Shown here: positions 8,160 to 15,911 of the stretch, piece by piece
How the letters are laid out: each line of letters opens with the position of its first letter
Numbering within the stretch: the first letter of the stretch is position 1
From: Streptomyces sp. A012304
GTDB lineage: Bacteria > Actinomycetota > Actinomycetes > Streptomycetales > Streptomycetaceae
DNA: 40,068 nt
NCBI RefSeq assembly: GCF_026008495.1
Contig: NZ_BQUN01000063.1
Span: 1-40,068, forward strand
Reading direction: 5' to 3'
Made by a program: the position numbers and the translations under genes
The notes under the pieces: generated by a model
Database searches by the model: none
Told to the model about the DNA's origin: nothing
Seen by the model: the letters and a program-made list of their open reading frames with translations, nothing else

Positions 8160-8456
8160 ATGAGCGACACAGTGCCTCAGAGCGAGGGCCCGCGGGAGGC
8201 CGAGGCCGGACCCGAGCACGACCCCGCCGCGTACGACCCCGCCGCACCCGCTCCGCTGGACGTCCCCCGCGTCCCTACCGGCGACGCCGAGGTGGACGCC
8301 CGTCTGGAGCGGCTGGCCGACGCCGACCACCTCGCCACCGACGGCCACGTCGAGGTGTACGAGGATGTACACCGGGGGCTGCGTGACGCGCTCACCGCGC
8401 TCGACGCCCGCCCGGGACCTCCGGTGCCCCCCTCGACACACCAGGGCAGGAGCTGA
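8160..8456 (+). CDS. Small conserved actinobacterial protein upstream of tlyA
   Basis: A 98-residue acidic, Pro-rich protein with no signal peptide or membrane segment. The N-terminal half looks disordered. The C-terminal half (EVDARLERLADADHLATDG.. then VEVYEDVHRGLRDALTAL) should be helical. A small gene also lies between the HAD phosphatase and tlyA in mycobacteria (Rv1693), so this is probably its counterpart. It ends seven bases before tlyA and is likely cotranscribed with it. No motif allows a function to be given. Confidence 0.75.
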   Translation: MSDTVPQSEGPREAEAGPEHDPAAYDPAAPAPLDVPRVPTGDAEVDARLERLADADHLATDGHVEVYEDVHRGLRDALTALDARPGPPVPPSTHQGRS

Positions 8457-8463
8457 ACCGAAG

Positions 8464-9279
8464 GTGGCAGGAGTCGCACGTCGTCGTCTGGACGCGGAGT
8501 TGGTGCGCCGGAAGCTCGCGCGGTCGCGTGAGCACGCCAGCCAGCTGATCGCCGCGGGGCGGGTCACGGTCGGCAAGACCGTCGCGACCAAGCCGGCCAC
8601 ACAGGTGGAGACAGCGGCGGCCATCGTCGTCGCGGCCGACGACAGCGATCCCGAGTACGTGTCGCGGGGCGGGCACAAGCTCGCCGGCGCGCTGAAGGTG
8701 TTCGGGCCGCAGGGGCTCGTCGTCGAGGGGCGGCGGGCGCTGGACGCCGGCGCGTCCACCGGGGGCTTCACCGACGTACTGCTGCGGGCGGGTGCCGCGC
8801 ACGTCGTCGCCGTCGACGTCGGGTACGGACAACTCGCCTGGTCTCTGCAGAGCGATGAACGCGTCACCGTCAAGGACCGTACGAACGTACGCGAGTTGAC
8901 GCTCGAAGCGATCGATGGGGAGCCTGTGGATCTTGTCGTGGGGGACTTGTCCTTCATCCCGCTCGGGCTGGTGCTGCCGGCCCTGGCGCGGTGCACCAAG
9001 CCGGACGCGGACCTGGTGATGATGGTCAAGCCGCAGTTCGAGGTGGGTAAGGAACGGCTCGGCAGCGGGGGCGTCGTGCGCAGCCCGCAGCTGCGGGCCG
9101 AGGCCGTGCGGGGCGTGGCCGAGAAGGCGTGGGGGATGGGGCTCGGGGTGAAGGGGGTCACCGCCAGCCCGCTGCCCGGGCCGTCGGGGAACGTCGAGTA
9201 CTTCCTGTGGCTGCGCGCCGGGGCGCCTGCTCCGGACCCGGCCGATGTTGACCGTGCAGTGGCGGAGGGGCCGCGTTGA
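8464..9279 (+). CDS. tlyA: TlyA rRNA 2'-O-methyltransferase
   Basis: A 271-residue SAM-dependent methyltransferase that in characterised relatives methylates the 2'-OH of cytidines in 16S and 23S rRNA and confers capreomycin/viomycin sensitivity. Residues ~6-65 are an S4 RNA-binding domain (RRRLDAELVRRKLARSREHA..). Residues ~80-245 are an FtsJ/RrmJ-like Rossmann domain with the SAM motif LDAGASTGGFTDVLL and the segment DLVVGDLSFIPL. GTG 8464 is chosen because it begins the S4 domain and AGGAG lies 11-12 bases upstream. The stop overlaps the start of the NAD kinase gene (TTGA). Confidence 0.94.
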   Translation: MAGVARRRLDAELVRRKLARSREHASQLIAAGRVTVGKTVATKPATQVETAAAIVVAADDSDPEYVSRGGHKLAGALKVFGPQGLVVEGRRALDAGASTGGFTDVLLRAGAAHVVAVDVGYGQLAWSLQSDERVTVKDRTNVRELTLEAIDGEPVDLVVGDLSFIPLGLVLPALARCTKPDADLVMMVKPQFEVGKERLGSGGVVRSPQLRAEAVRGVAEKAWGMGLGVKGVTASPLPGPSGNVEYFLWLRAGAPAPDPADVDRAVAEGPR

Positions 9280-10181
9280 CACAGAACCGAGCTCGAACTG
9301 TTTTCCTGCTCGCCCACACGGGTCGGCCGGCGGCCATCCGGAGCGCGGAGCTGGTGGTGAAGGGGCTGCTGCGGTCCGGCATCGGGGTGCGCGTCCTGGA
9401 GTACGAGGCGGCCGACCTGCCCCTGCCGGACGAGGTGGAGCTGGTCTCCGAGGCCACCCCGCAGTGCCTGGAGGGCTGTGAGCTGCTCATCGTCCTCGGC
9501 GGGGACGGGACGCTGCTGCGCGGCGCGGAGTTCGCGCGGGCCTCCGGGGTGCCGATGCTCGGCGTCAACCTCGGCAGTGTCGGCTTCCTCGCCGAGGCCG
9601 AGCGGGACGACCTCGACAAGGTCGTCGACCGGGTGGTGACCAAGGCGTACGAGGTCGAGGAGCGGATGACCGTCGACGTCGTCGTGCACCGCAACGGGGA
9701 CATCGTGCACACCGACTGGGCGCTGAACGAGGCGGCCGTGCAGAAGGCCGGCGCGGAGAAGCTGCTGGAAGTCGTGCTGGAGATCGACGGCCGGCCGGTG
9801 ACGGGGTTCGGGTGCGACGGGATCGTGCTGTCCACGCCCACCGGGTCGACGGCCTACGCGTTCTCGGCGGGCGGGCCGGTGGTGTGGCCCGAGGTCGAGG
9901 CGCTGCTGATGGTGCCGATCAGCGCGCACGCGCTGTTCGCGAAGCCGTTGGTGACCTCGCCGGACTCCGTGCTCGCCGTGGAGCTGCTGCCGCACATCCC
10001 GCCGGGTGTGCTGTGGTGCGACGGGCGGCGGACCTTCGAGCTGCCTCCGGGGGCCCGGGTCGAGGTGCGGCGGGGGGCGGTGCCGGTGCGGCTCGCCCGA
10101 CTGCACCACGCGTCGTTCACCGACCGGCTGGTGGCCAAGTTCGCGCTGCCGGTCTCCGGGTGGCGAGGGGCTCGCCACTGA
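9276..10181 (+). CDS. nadK: NAD kinase (ATP/polyphosphate-NAD kinase)
   Basis: A 301-residue cytoplasmic enzyme that phosphorylates NAD to NADP. It has the GGDGT motif (residues 75-79, LIVLGGDGTLLRGAEFAR), NLGSVGFLAEAE, and the NAD-site segment CDGIVLSTPTGSTAYAFSAGG. Length and motifs fit the PpnK/NadK family. The start is a TTG that overlaps the tlyA stop by four bases, with GGAGGGG about six bases upstream, so translation is probably coupled to tlyA. Rare TTG use may keep synthesis low. The gene is also known as ppnK. Confidence 0.95.
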   Translation: MTQNRARTVFLLAHTGRPAAIRSAELVVKGLLRSGIGVRVLEYEAADLPLPDEVELVSEATPQCLEGCELLIVLGGDGTLLRGAEFARASGVPMLGVNLGSVGFLAEAERDDLDKVVDRVVTKAYEVEERMTVDVVVHRNGDIVHTDWALNEAAVQKAGAEKLLEVVLEIDGRPVTGFGCDGIVLSTPTGSTAYAFSAGGPVVWPEVEALLMVPISAHALFAKPLVTSPDSVLAVELLPHIPPGVLWCDGRRTFELPPGARVEVRRGAVPVRLARLHHASFTDRLVAKFALPVSGWRGARH

Positions 10182-10233
10182 GCGGCTCCGCGTAGGGGGT
10201 CGGGGAGGGCGCTGGAGGCGCTGGAGGGCACGT

Positions 10234-10251
10234 CCACTCGCGTGGGTGACA
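10234..10251. promoter_or_regulatory. Candidate regulatory motif upstream of recN
   Basis: The 18 bases CCACTCGCGTGGGTGACA match an element at 12219-12236 at 15 of 18 positions, all three differences being C/T. It lies ~45 bases upstream of the recN start. It is not a LexA box (GAAC-N4-GTTC). The regulator is unknown, and the call rests only on the recurrence upstream of two genes. Confidence 0.4.
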
Positions 10252-10295
10252 GGGTGCCTCGCACTTCCCCTCCTCGACCTCGTATGGTCTTCCCC

Positions 10296-12026
10296 GTGTT
10301 GGAGGAGATGCGGATACGGTCGCTCGGAGTCATCGACGACGCGGTGGTCGAGCTGTCGCCCGGCTTCACCGCCGTCACGGGTGAGACCGGCGCGGGCAAG
10401 ACCATGGTGGTCACCAGCCTCGGGCTGCTGCTGGGCGGGCGGGCCGACGCCGCGCTCGTGCGGATCGGCGCCGACAAGGCGGTCGTGGAGGGGCGCATCG
10501 CCGTGCCCGCGGACGCCTCGGTGGTCGTACGGGCCGAGGAGGCGGGGGCCGAGCTGGACGACGGCGCGCTGCTGATCAGCCGTACCGTTTCCGCCGAGGG
10601 GCGGTCGCGGGCGCATGTCGGCGGGCGGTCCGTGCCGGTGGGCGTGCTCGCGGAGCTGGCCGACGAACTGGTCGCGGTGCACGGGCAGACCGACCAGCAG
10701 GGGCTGCTGAAGCTGTCCCGGCAGCGGCAGGCCCTCGACCGGTACGCCGGGGACGCGGTCGCCGTGCAGCTGACCAAGTACACCGAGGCGTACCGGCGGC
10801 TGCGGGTTGTGTCCGCGGAGCTCGACGAGATCACCACGCGCGCGCGTGAACGGGCCCAGGAGGCCGACATGCTGCGCTACGGGCTCGAGGAGATCGCGGG
10901 CGTGGAGCCGCGCGCCGGGGAGGACGTGGAGCTGGCGGAGGAGGCGGAGCGGCTCGGGCACGCGGAGGCGCTGTCGTCCGCCGCGACGGCCGCGCACGCC
11001 GCTCTGGCGGGCAATCCGGAGGACCCCGAGGGCATCGACGCGGCGACGCTCGTCGCGGGCGCCCAGCGGGCCCTGGAGGCCGTGCGCTCGCACGATCCGG
11101 CGCTGGCCGCGCTCGCCGACCGGATCGGTGAGATCGGGATCCTGCTCGGTGACGTGGCCGGCGAGCTGGCCGGGTACGCCGACGACCTGGACGCCGATCC
11201 GCTGCGGCTGGCGGCCGTCGAGGAGCGGCGGGCCGCGCTGACCGGGCTGACCCGGAAGTACGGGGAGGACGTCGCGGCCGTGCTGGCGTGGGCCGAGCGG
11301 GGTGCCGCACGGCTCACCGAACTGGACAGCGACGACGAGCGGATCGACGAGCTGGTCGCGGAGCGGGACGCGCTGCGGACCGAACTGGGCGGGCTGGCGC
11401 AGGCGCTGACCGACGCGCGTACGGAGGCCGCCGAGCGGTTCGCGGCCGCCGTGACCGCCGAGCTGGCCTCGCTGGCGATGCCGCACGCGCGCGTGTCGTT
11501 CGACATCCGGCAGACGGAGGACCCGCAGGGCGTGGAGGTCGGCGGTCGTACCGTCGCCTATGGCCCGTCCGGCGCCGACGAGGTGGAGCTGCTGCTCGCC
11601 CCGCACCCGGGGGCGCCGCCGCGGCCCATCGCCAAGGGCGCGTCCGGCGGTGAGCTCTCACGTGTGATGCTCGCCGTCGAGGTGGTGTTCGCGGGGACGG
11701 ACCCTGTTCCGACGTACCTCTTCGACGAGGTCGACGCCGGCGTCGGCGGCAAGGCGGCGGTGGAGATCGGGCGGCGGCTGGCGCGGCTCGCGAAGACCGC
11801 GCAGGTCGTGGTTGTCACCCACCTTCCGCAGGTGGCCGCGTTCGCCGACCGGCAGCTGCTGGTGGAGAAGACGAACGACGGGTCGGTGACCCGTTCCGGT
11901 GTGAAGGTGCTCGAAGGGGAGGACCGGATCCGCGAGCTGTCCCGGATGCTCGCCGGCCAGGAGGACTCCGAGACGGCCCGGGCGCATGCGGAGGAACTGC
12001 TGGCGACGGCACGGGCGGACGCGTAG
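10296..12026 (+). CDS. recN: DNA repair protein RecN
   Basis: A 576-residue SMC-like ATPase acting in double-strand-break repair. Walker A (GETGAGKTM, ~residue 30) lies near the N-terminus. A long coiled-coil middle (~150-370) follows, then the ABC signature ASGGELSRVMLA and Walker B TYLFDEVDAGVGG. GTG 10296 is chosen because the protein then begins VLEEMRIRSLGVIDDA, the usual RecN N-terminus; the next ATG (10308) has a GGAGGA that is too close. No ribosome-binding site precedes the GTG, but TATGGT (10283-10288) is a plausible -10 element, so the mRNA may be leaderless. The 114-base gap after the NAD kinase gene suggests its own promoter. Confidence 0.94.
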   Translation: MLEEMRIRSLGVIDDAVVELSPGFTAVTGETGAGKTMVVTSLGLLLGGRADAALVRIGADKAVVEGRIAVPADASVVVRAEEAGAELDDGALLISRTVSAEGRSRAHVGGRSVPVGVLAELADELVAVHGQTDQQGLLKLSRQRQALDRYAGDAVAVQLTKYTEAYRRLRVVSAELDEITTRARERAQEADMLRYGLEEIAGVEPRAGEDVELAEEAERLGHAEALSSAATAAHAALAGNPEDPEGIDAATLVAGAQRALEAVRSHDPALAALADRIGEIGILLGDVAGELAGYADDLDADPLRLAAVEERRAALTGLTRKYGEDVAAVLAWAERGAARLTELDSDDERIDELVAERDALRTELGGLAQALTDARTEAAERFAAAVTAELASLAMPHARVSFDIRQTEDPQGVEVGGRTVAYGPSGADEVELLLAPHPGAPPRPIAKGASGGELSRVMLAVEVVFAGTDPVPTYLFDEVDAGVGGKAAVEIGRRLARLAKTAQVVVVTHLPQVAAFADRQLLVEKTNDGSVTRSGVKVLEGEDRIRELSRMLAGQEDSETARAHAEELLATARADA

Positions 12027-12044
12027 CGCGACGCGAACGGTGAG

Positions 12045-12078
12045 GGGCGGGGCGGCCGTACGGGGCGTCCCGCCCTTT
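12045..12078 (+). terminator. Probable recN terminator
   Basis: A 10-bp stem (12045-12054 with 12066-12075, one G-U pair) is followed by TTT, 19 bases after the recN stop. Its right arm lies within the first copy of the tandem repeat at 12056-12191. Confidence 0.65.
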
Positions 12079-12191
12079 CGCGTCGGGCCGGATCCGTACG
12101 GGGCGCCCGCCCTTTCGCGTCGGGCCGATCCGTACGGGGCGTCCCGGCCCTCCGTGTCGGGCCGGATCAGTACGGGTCGTGTCGGGCCGGG
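12056..12191. repeat. Intergenic 36-38 bp tandem repeat
   Basis: Three near-complete copies (12056-12093, 12094-12129, 12130-12167) and one shortened copy (12168-12191) of a unit that begins CCGTACGGGGCGTCCCG and ends CGGGCCGGAT. They lie in the 376-base gap between recN and the glycosyltransferase gene. The unit carries the right arm of the recN terminator, so the array may have grown by slippage from it. No coding sense is seen. The rest of the gap holds a small hairpin (12203-12217), the motif at 12219 and the leader of the next gene. Confidence 0.85.
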
Positions 12192-12218
12192 CGCAATCGA
12201 ACGGAGGCGTGGCCTCCT

Positions 12219-12236
12219 TCACTCGTGTGGGTGATA
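12219..12236. promoter_or_regulatory. Second copy of the recN-upstream motif
   Basis: TCACTCGTGTGGGTGATA matches the recN-upstream element (10234-10251) at 15 of 18 positions. It is a partial palindrome (TCAC...GTGA). It lies ~165 bases upstream of the glycosyltransferase start and just after a GGAGGC/GCCTCC hairpin (12203-12217). Confidence 0.4.
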
Positions 12237-12402
12237 AGTGGGGCCGTGTTGCCGGGGCCCCGGCCGCTCGGCGGCACGGAACACCCGTGCGTGCTGGCAT
12301 CCTTGGCGTAGGACGTGGAGGCCCCGAGCGGTACATCCCTCCGCCCGACCCTCTGTACGTTCCTTCGTGACCGTCCGACGCCGAACCAGGAGCCCCGGCC
12401 AC

Positions 12403-13524
12403 GTGAGCAGCCACTCACCGCACGGCCAGTCGTCGCTGCGCACCGTGCAGGTGCTGGGCGGTGGCAACGCCGGCAGCAGCGCGCATGTGCGCTCCCTGGC
12501 CGCGGGGCTCGTCGCGCGGGGCGTGCGGGTGACGGTGTGCGCCCCCGACGAGGCCGATCACCTCTACGACTTCACGGGCGCCGGCGCCGAACACGTGCAC
12601 GTGCCCCGCAGCAGCGACCCGGGGTCCGTGACCGCGCTGCGGGCGGCCTGCACGGACGCCGACCTCGTCCACGCCCATGGACTGCACGCCTCGTTCCGGG
12701 CCGTGCTCGCGCTCAGCGGCCGGCGCACCCCGCTCGTCGTCACCTGGCACGACCGGGCGCACGCCGAGGGCGCCCGCGCCCATCTGCTGCGGCTGCTGGA
12801 GCGGCGGGTGGCGAAGACGGCCGCCGTGGTCCTCGGCACCACCTCCGACCTGGTCGACCGGGCGCGCCGCACCGGCGCGCGGGACGCCCGGCTCGGCGCG
12901 GTGGCGCTGCCCGGACCCCGCGGGGCCGAGGAGGACCCCGACCGGCCGCGCCCGAAGCTGCGGGCCGAACTCGGCGCGATCGGGCGGCCGTTGATGGTGG
13001 CCGTCGGCGCCCTGGACCGCCACCGCGGACACGAGGTCCTGCTGGACGCCGCGCGCGCCTGGCGCCGGCTGGACCCGGTGCCGCTGGTCGTGGTCGCGGG
13101 GGAGGGGCCGCTGCGGGCGGAGTTCCAGAGCCGTATCGAGGACGAGGGGCTGCCCGTCCGGCTCCTGGGACGGCGGGACGACCTGGGCGGCCTGCTGGCC
13201 GCCGCCGACCTCGCGCTGCTGCCGGGCTGCGGGGAGTCGCGGTCGGTGCTGGCGCAGGAGGCGCTCCACGCGCGCGTGCCGCTCGTCGCGGTGCGGACCA
13301 GCGCGGTGCGGGAACTCGTCGGCGACGCGGCCGAACTCGTCCCGGCCGGTGACGCGCCGGCCCTCGCCGAGGCCGTCGTCCGGCTGCTAGACGATCCCGA
13401 ACGGTGCGCACGGCTGCGGGACCTGGGCGCCCGGCAGGCGGCGACCTGGCCGAGCGAGGACGAGACCGTCGCGCAGGTCCTCAGCGTCTACGACGAGTTG
13501 ACGCAGCCCCGCCCGATGATCTGA
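12403..13524 (+). CDS. GT4-type glycosyltransferase
   Basis: A 373-residue GT-B-fold glycosyltransferase. The N-terminal half has the acceptor-side GGGNAGSSAHVRSLAAGLVARG. The C-terminal half has the donor-side VAVGALDRHRGHEVLLDA, VVVAGEGPLRAEF and the E-x7-E motif (ESRSVLAQE) that contacts the nucleotide sugar in GT4 enzymes. There is no signal peptide or membrane segment, so it acts in the cytoplasm or at the inner membrane face. GTG 12403 has AGGAG ten bases upstream; an in-frame GTG at 12238 would add 55 low-complexity residues without a ribosome-binding site. Acceptor and product are unknown. It stands alone between recN and an unrelated metabolic block. Confidence 0.88.
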   Translation: MSSHSPHGQSSLRTVQVLGGGNAGSSAHVRSLAAGLVARGVRVTVCAPDEADHLYDFTGAGAEHVHVPRSSDPGSVTALRAACTDADLVHAHGLHASFRAVLALSGRRTPLVVTWHDRAHAEGARAHLLRLLERRVAKTAAVVLGTTSDLVDRARRTGARDARLGAVALPGPRGAEEDPDRPRPKLRAELGAIGRPLMVAVGALDRHRGHEVLLDAARAWRRLDPVPLVVVAGEGPLRAEFQSRIEDEGLPVRLLGRRDDLGGLLAAADLALLPGCGESRSVLAQEALHARVPLVAVRTSAVRELVGDAAELVPAGDAPALAEAVVRLLDDPERCARLRDLGARQAATWPSEDETVAQVLSVYDELTQPRPMI

Positions 13525-13561
13525 GGCGGTCCGCTCCGGCGGCTTCCCGCGGGGTCGTGTT

Positions 13562-13586
13562 CTCCCGCTGCACGAGATCGTGGGAG
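13562..13586 (+). terminator. Possible terminator after the glycosyltransferase
   Basis: A 7-bp stem (CTCCCGC with GTGGGAG, one G-U pair) lies 37 bases after the stop codon. It can alternatively fold as CACGA/TCGTG inside. There is no U-tract, so the call is weak. Confidence 0.3.
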
Positions 13587-13657
13587 CACCTCAACTCCTG
13601 GAAGAGCGGCGGTAGTTGGCCGAACAGTGATCGGTGGCGAGCACTAAGGTGGAGCGC

Positions 13658-14020
13658 ATGTCTTCCGTACTAGTGATCGGTTATGACCCGAGCGCCGTCG
13701 CCGCTCTCATCCCGGACGTCGATCCGGACGCCATCCGCGCGGGGCTCACCCAGCAGCTGGCCCGATTCGCCGAGCAGGGCGTCGACGCCGCCGTCACGAC
13801 GGTCGTGGCGGACGAGGCGGCCGAGCCCACCCTCGTCGCCTCGCTGACCGAGCGTCCGTGGGACGTGGTGGTCATCGGCGCCGGGATCCGCAAGACCGAC
13901 GAGCTGGTGCCGCTGTTCGAGCAGATCCTGAGCCTGATCCGCCGGCACGCGCCACAGGCGGAGGTCGCCTTCAACACCTTCCCCGGGGACAGTGTGGAGG
14001 CGGCCCTGCGCCGGCTCTGA
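13658..14020 (+). CDS. Small conserved protein of unknown function
   Basis: A 120-residue soluble protein. The pattern (SSVLVIGYDPSAVAAL, then DVVVIGAGIRKTDELVPLFEQIL, then AEVAFNTFPGDSVEAALRRL) suggests an alternating alpha/beta, Rossmann-like or flavodoxin-like fold, with a Gly-rich turn after strand VVVIG near residue 72. ATG 13658 is preceded by AAGGTGGAG with good spacing; an in-frame GTG at 13634 lacks a site. It ends 15 bases from the convergent pucR-type gene. No known family was recognised, and I assign no function. Confidence 0.8.
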   Translation: MSSVLVIGYDPSAVAALIPDVDPDAIRAGLTQQLARFAEQGVDAAVTTVVADEAAEPTLVASLTERPWDVVVIGAGIRKTDELVPLFEQILSLIRRHAPQAEVAFNTFPGDSVEAALRRL

Positions 14021-14035
14021 GGCCGGGCCGGCCGC

Positions 14036-15679
14036 TCACGGCACCAGGCGCCGCGCCCGCAGCGCCAGGCTCAGCGCCAGCACCGTCTGCGGGTCGTCGA
14101 GGTCGGTGCCCAGGAGCTCACCGATGCGGGCGAGCCGGTTGTAGAGCGTCTGCCGGTTCAGGTGCAGCTCACGGGCCGTCTCCGCCTTGCGGCCGGCGTG
14201 CGCCAGGTAGGTCTCCAGGGTCGGCAGCAGCGGCGGCCTGGAGCGATGGTCGTGGTCGCGGACCGGGCCGATCGCGCGGTCCACGAAGGCCGCCAGGTCG
14301 GGATGGTCGCGCAGGCGCCACAACAACAGGTCGATGTCCAGACGGCGGGCGTCGTACCAGGGGCGGTCCGACAGGCCCTGGGCGGCGGTCGCCGTCTCCG
14401 CCGCGTGCCGCAGCCCCGCCGAGGCCGCCGCCCAGCCCCCCGCGACACCCACGACCACCACCGGCGCCGGGGCACCCGGCCGCCGCATCCCGGCCCGCTC
14501 CACCCCGGCCCGCAGCGCCGCCGCCACCCGGTCCGCGACCGCCGACCGCTCCGACTCCGAGCGCAGGCCGAGCAGCAGCGGCACCCGGCCCTCGACCGGC
14601 CGGACGCCCAGCAGGACCGGGACCCCGACCGAGGCCAGCTCCTCCGCGACCGCGCGGGCCAGCACCGCCCAGCCCCCGCCGGGCGAACGCGCGTCGCCCA
14701 ACCGCATCACCACCGGCAGCAGCGGGCCGTCACCCGGCTTGAAACCCAGCACCCGCGCCTGCGCCGGAGCGTCCTCCGCGGCGATCCGCCCCTCGGCGAG
14801 GTCGGTCAGGAAGTCGCCCCGGCCGCGCGCCGCCAACTCCTCCTCCTGGCGGGCCTGCATCAGCACCACGGCGAGGATCCCGGCCGCCCGCTCGGCGGCG
14901 ATCCGGTGCACCGGCGCGAGCGGGGCGCGCACGGGCAGCAGCACAAGCCGGGCGCGCACCGCACCCGCCCCCGGCCCACCCCCGGGCACGTCCACCAGCA
15001 CCGAACCGGCGGGCGGCGGCGCGTCCTTGCGCGGGCCGCGCAGCCCCTCCCACACCTGGAGCGGATCCGCCCCCTCCGGTCCCGCGCCGGCCGCGTACAG
15101 CAACAGCCCGTCCGTCGTCTCCAGGAAGACGGGGTTGTCGCTGAAGTCCGCCAGGATGCCGAGGACCTGCGGGATCCCGCCACCGCCCAGCAGCGCCTCC
15201 GTGCAGCGGCGGTGGACCTCCTCGGCCCGCTGGAGCAGCGCGTAGTGGCCGTTGACGATCTCCGTGTGGATCTCCTCGGTGACCGTCACGAACGGCACCT
15301 CTCGATGGAGCTGGACCAGGGGCAGGCCGGTCGCCCGCGCCGTCTCCACCAGCGCCGAGGGCAGCCGTGCGAAGCGCGGACCCAGTTCGATCACCAGGGC
15401 CGCGATGCCCCGCTCGGCCAGGGTGCGCACGAACGCCCGCTGCTCGGCCGGACGGGTGCCCAGACCGTAGCCGGTGCTCAGCAGCAGCTCGCCGCCCTTG
15501 AGCAGCGAGGCGATGTTCGGGACCTCGCCCGCGTGCACCCAGCGCACGGTCCGGCCCAGCCGGTCGGCGCCCGCGACGATCTCCGGCAGCCCGCTGCGCA
15601 GGCCGGGCAGCTCCAGCGCCCGCCGCACGGTGACGCCGGCGCTCTCGCTGTCGAATCGATGGTCCGTGCGGCTGTCCAT
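14036..15679 (-). CDS. PucR-family transcriptional regulator
   Basis: A 547-residue regulator. Residues ~15-145 resemble the PucR N-terminal ligand-sensing domain (TVRRALELPGLRSGLPEIVAG..RTVRWVHAGEVPNIASLLKGGELLLSTGYGL). The centre is a divergent GGDEF-like region. The last ~65 residues are the PucR helix-turn-helix (TLETYLAHAGRKAETARELHLNRQTLYNRLARIGELLG). ATG 15679 begins just before the domain; the frame opens to 15811 but without family similarity. It is divergent from an APC permease, which it probably controls. Characterised relatives respond to purine-catabolism or amino-acid signals; the ligand here is unknown. Confidence 0.9.
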   Translation of the reverse strand: MDSRTDHRFDSESAGVTVRRALELPGLRSGLPEIVAGADRLGRTVRWVHAGEVPNIASLLKGGELLLSTGYGLGTRPAEQRAFVRTLAERGIAALVIELGPRFARLPSALVETARATGLPLVQLHREVPFVTVTEEIHTEIVNGHYALLQRAEEVHRRCTEALLGGGGIPQVLGILADFSDNPVFLETTDGLLLYAAGAGPEGADPLQVWEGLRGPRKDAPPPAGSVLVDVPGGGPGAGAVRARLVLLPVRAPLAPVHRIAAERAAGILAVVLMQARQEEELAARGRGDFLTDLAEGRIAAEDAPAQARVLGFKPGDGPLLPVVMRLGDARSPGGGWAVLARAVAEELASVGVPVLLGVRPVEGRVPLLLGLRSESERSAVADRVAAALRAGVERAGMRRPGAPAPVVVVGVAGGWAAASAGLRHAAETATAAQGLSDRPWYDARRLDIDLLLWRLRDHPDLAAFVDRAIGPVRDHDHRSRPPLLPTLETYLAHAGRKAETARELHLNRQTLYNRLARIGELLGTDLDDPQTVLALSLALRARRLVP

Positions 15680-15756
15680 GCAGCGGACGCTACCCGCGCG
15701 GACGTTGCGGCGACATCTCCGCGCGATTACACCGACGATCATCGCCGGTCCCCGCC

Positions 15757-15789
15757 CGACAATGCGTCGCCCCGCGCCCCGGATTGTCG
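15757..15789. promoter_or_regulatory. Inverted repeat between pucR-type gene and permease
   Basis: Perfect 7-bp arms CGACAAT (15757-15763) and ATTGTCG (15783-15789) have centres 26 bases apart, so they fall on nearly the same DNA face. They lie in the 232-base divergent intergenic region, nearer the regulator, and are a candidate operator for it. A degenerate half site ACTGTCG follows near 15830. Confidence 0.4.
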
Positions 15790-15911
15790 TACCGACTGCC
15801 TGTTGTGGCATGCGTCACTCCGCGTTCAGACTGTCGCTTCCGCAGGGAAAGCACTGGCTGATCTTCGGATTTCGTTGTGAAACACCCTGAAGAGCAACGA
15901 GAGGGCGGGAA

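Noticed and set aside
7770..11606. A 1278-residue minus-strand open frame
   Set aside because: Only its last 115 residues, the SCP2-domain protein, are real. The rest lies opposite tlyA, the NAD kinase gene and recN.
12238..12402. Upstream GTG extension of the glycosyltransferase
   Set aside because: The 55 extra residues are Arg/Pro/Trp-rich and unlike the family, and there is no ribosome-binding site. GTG 12403 has AGGAG.
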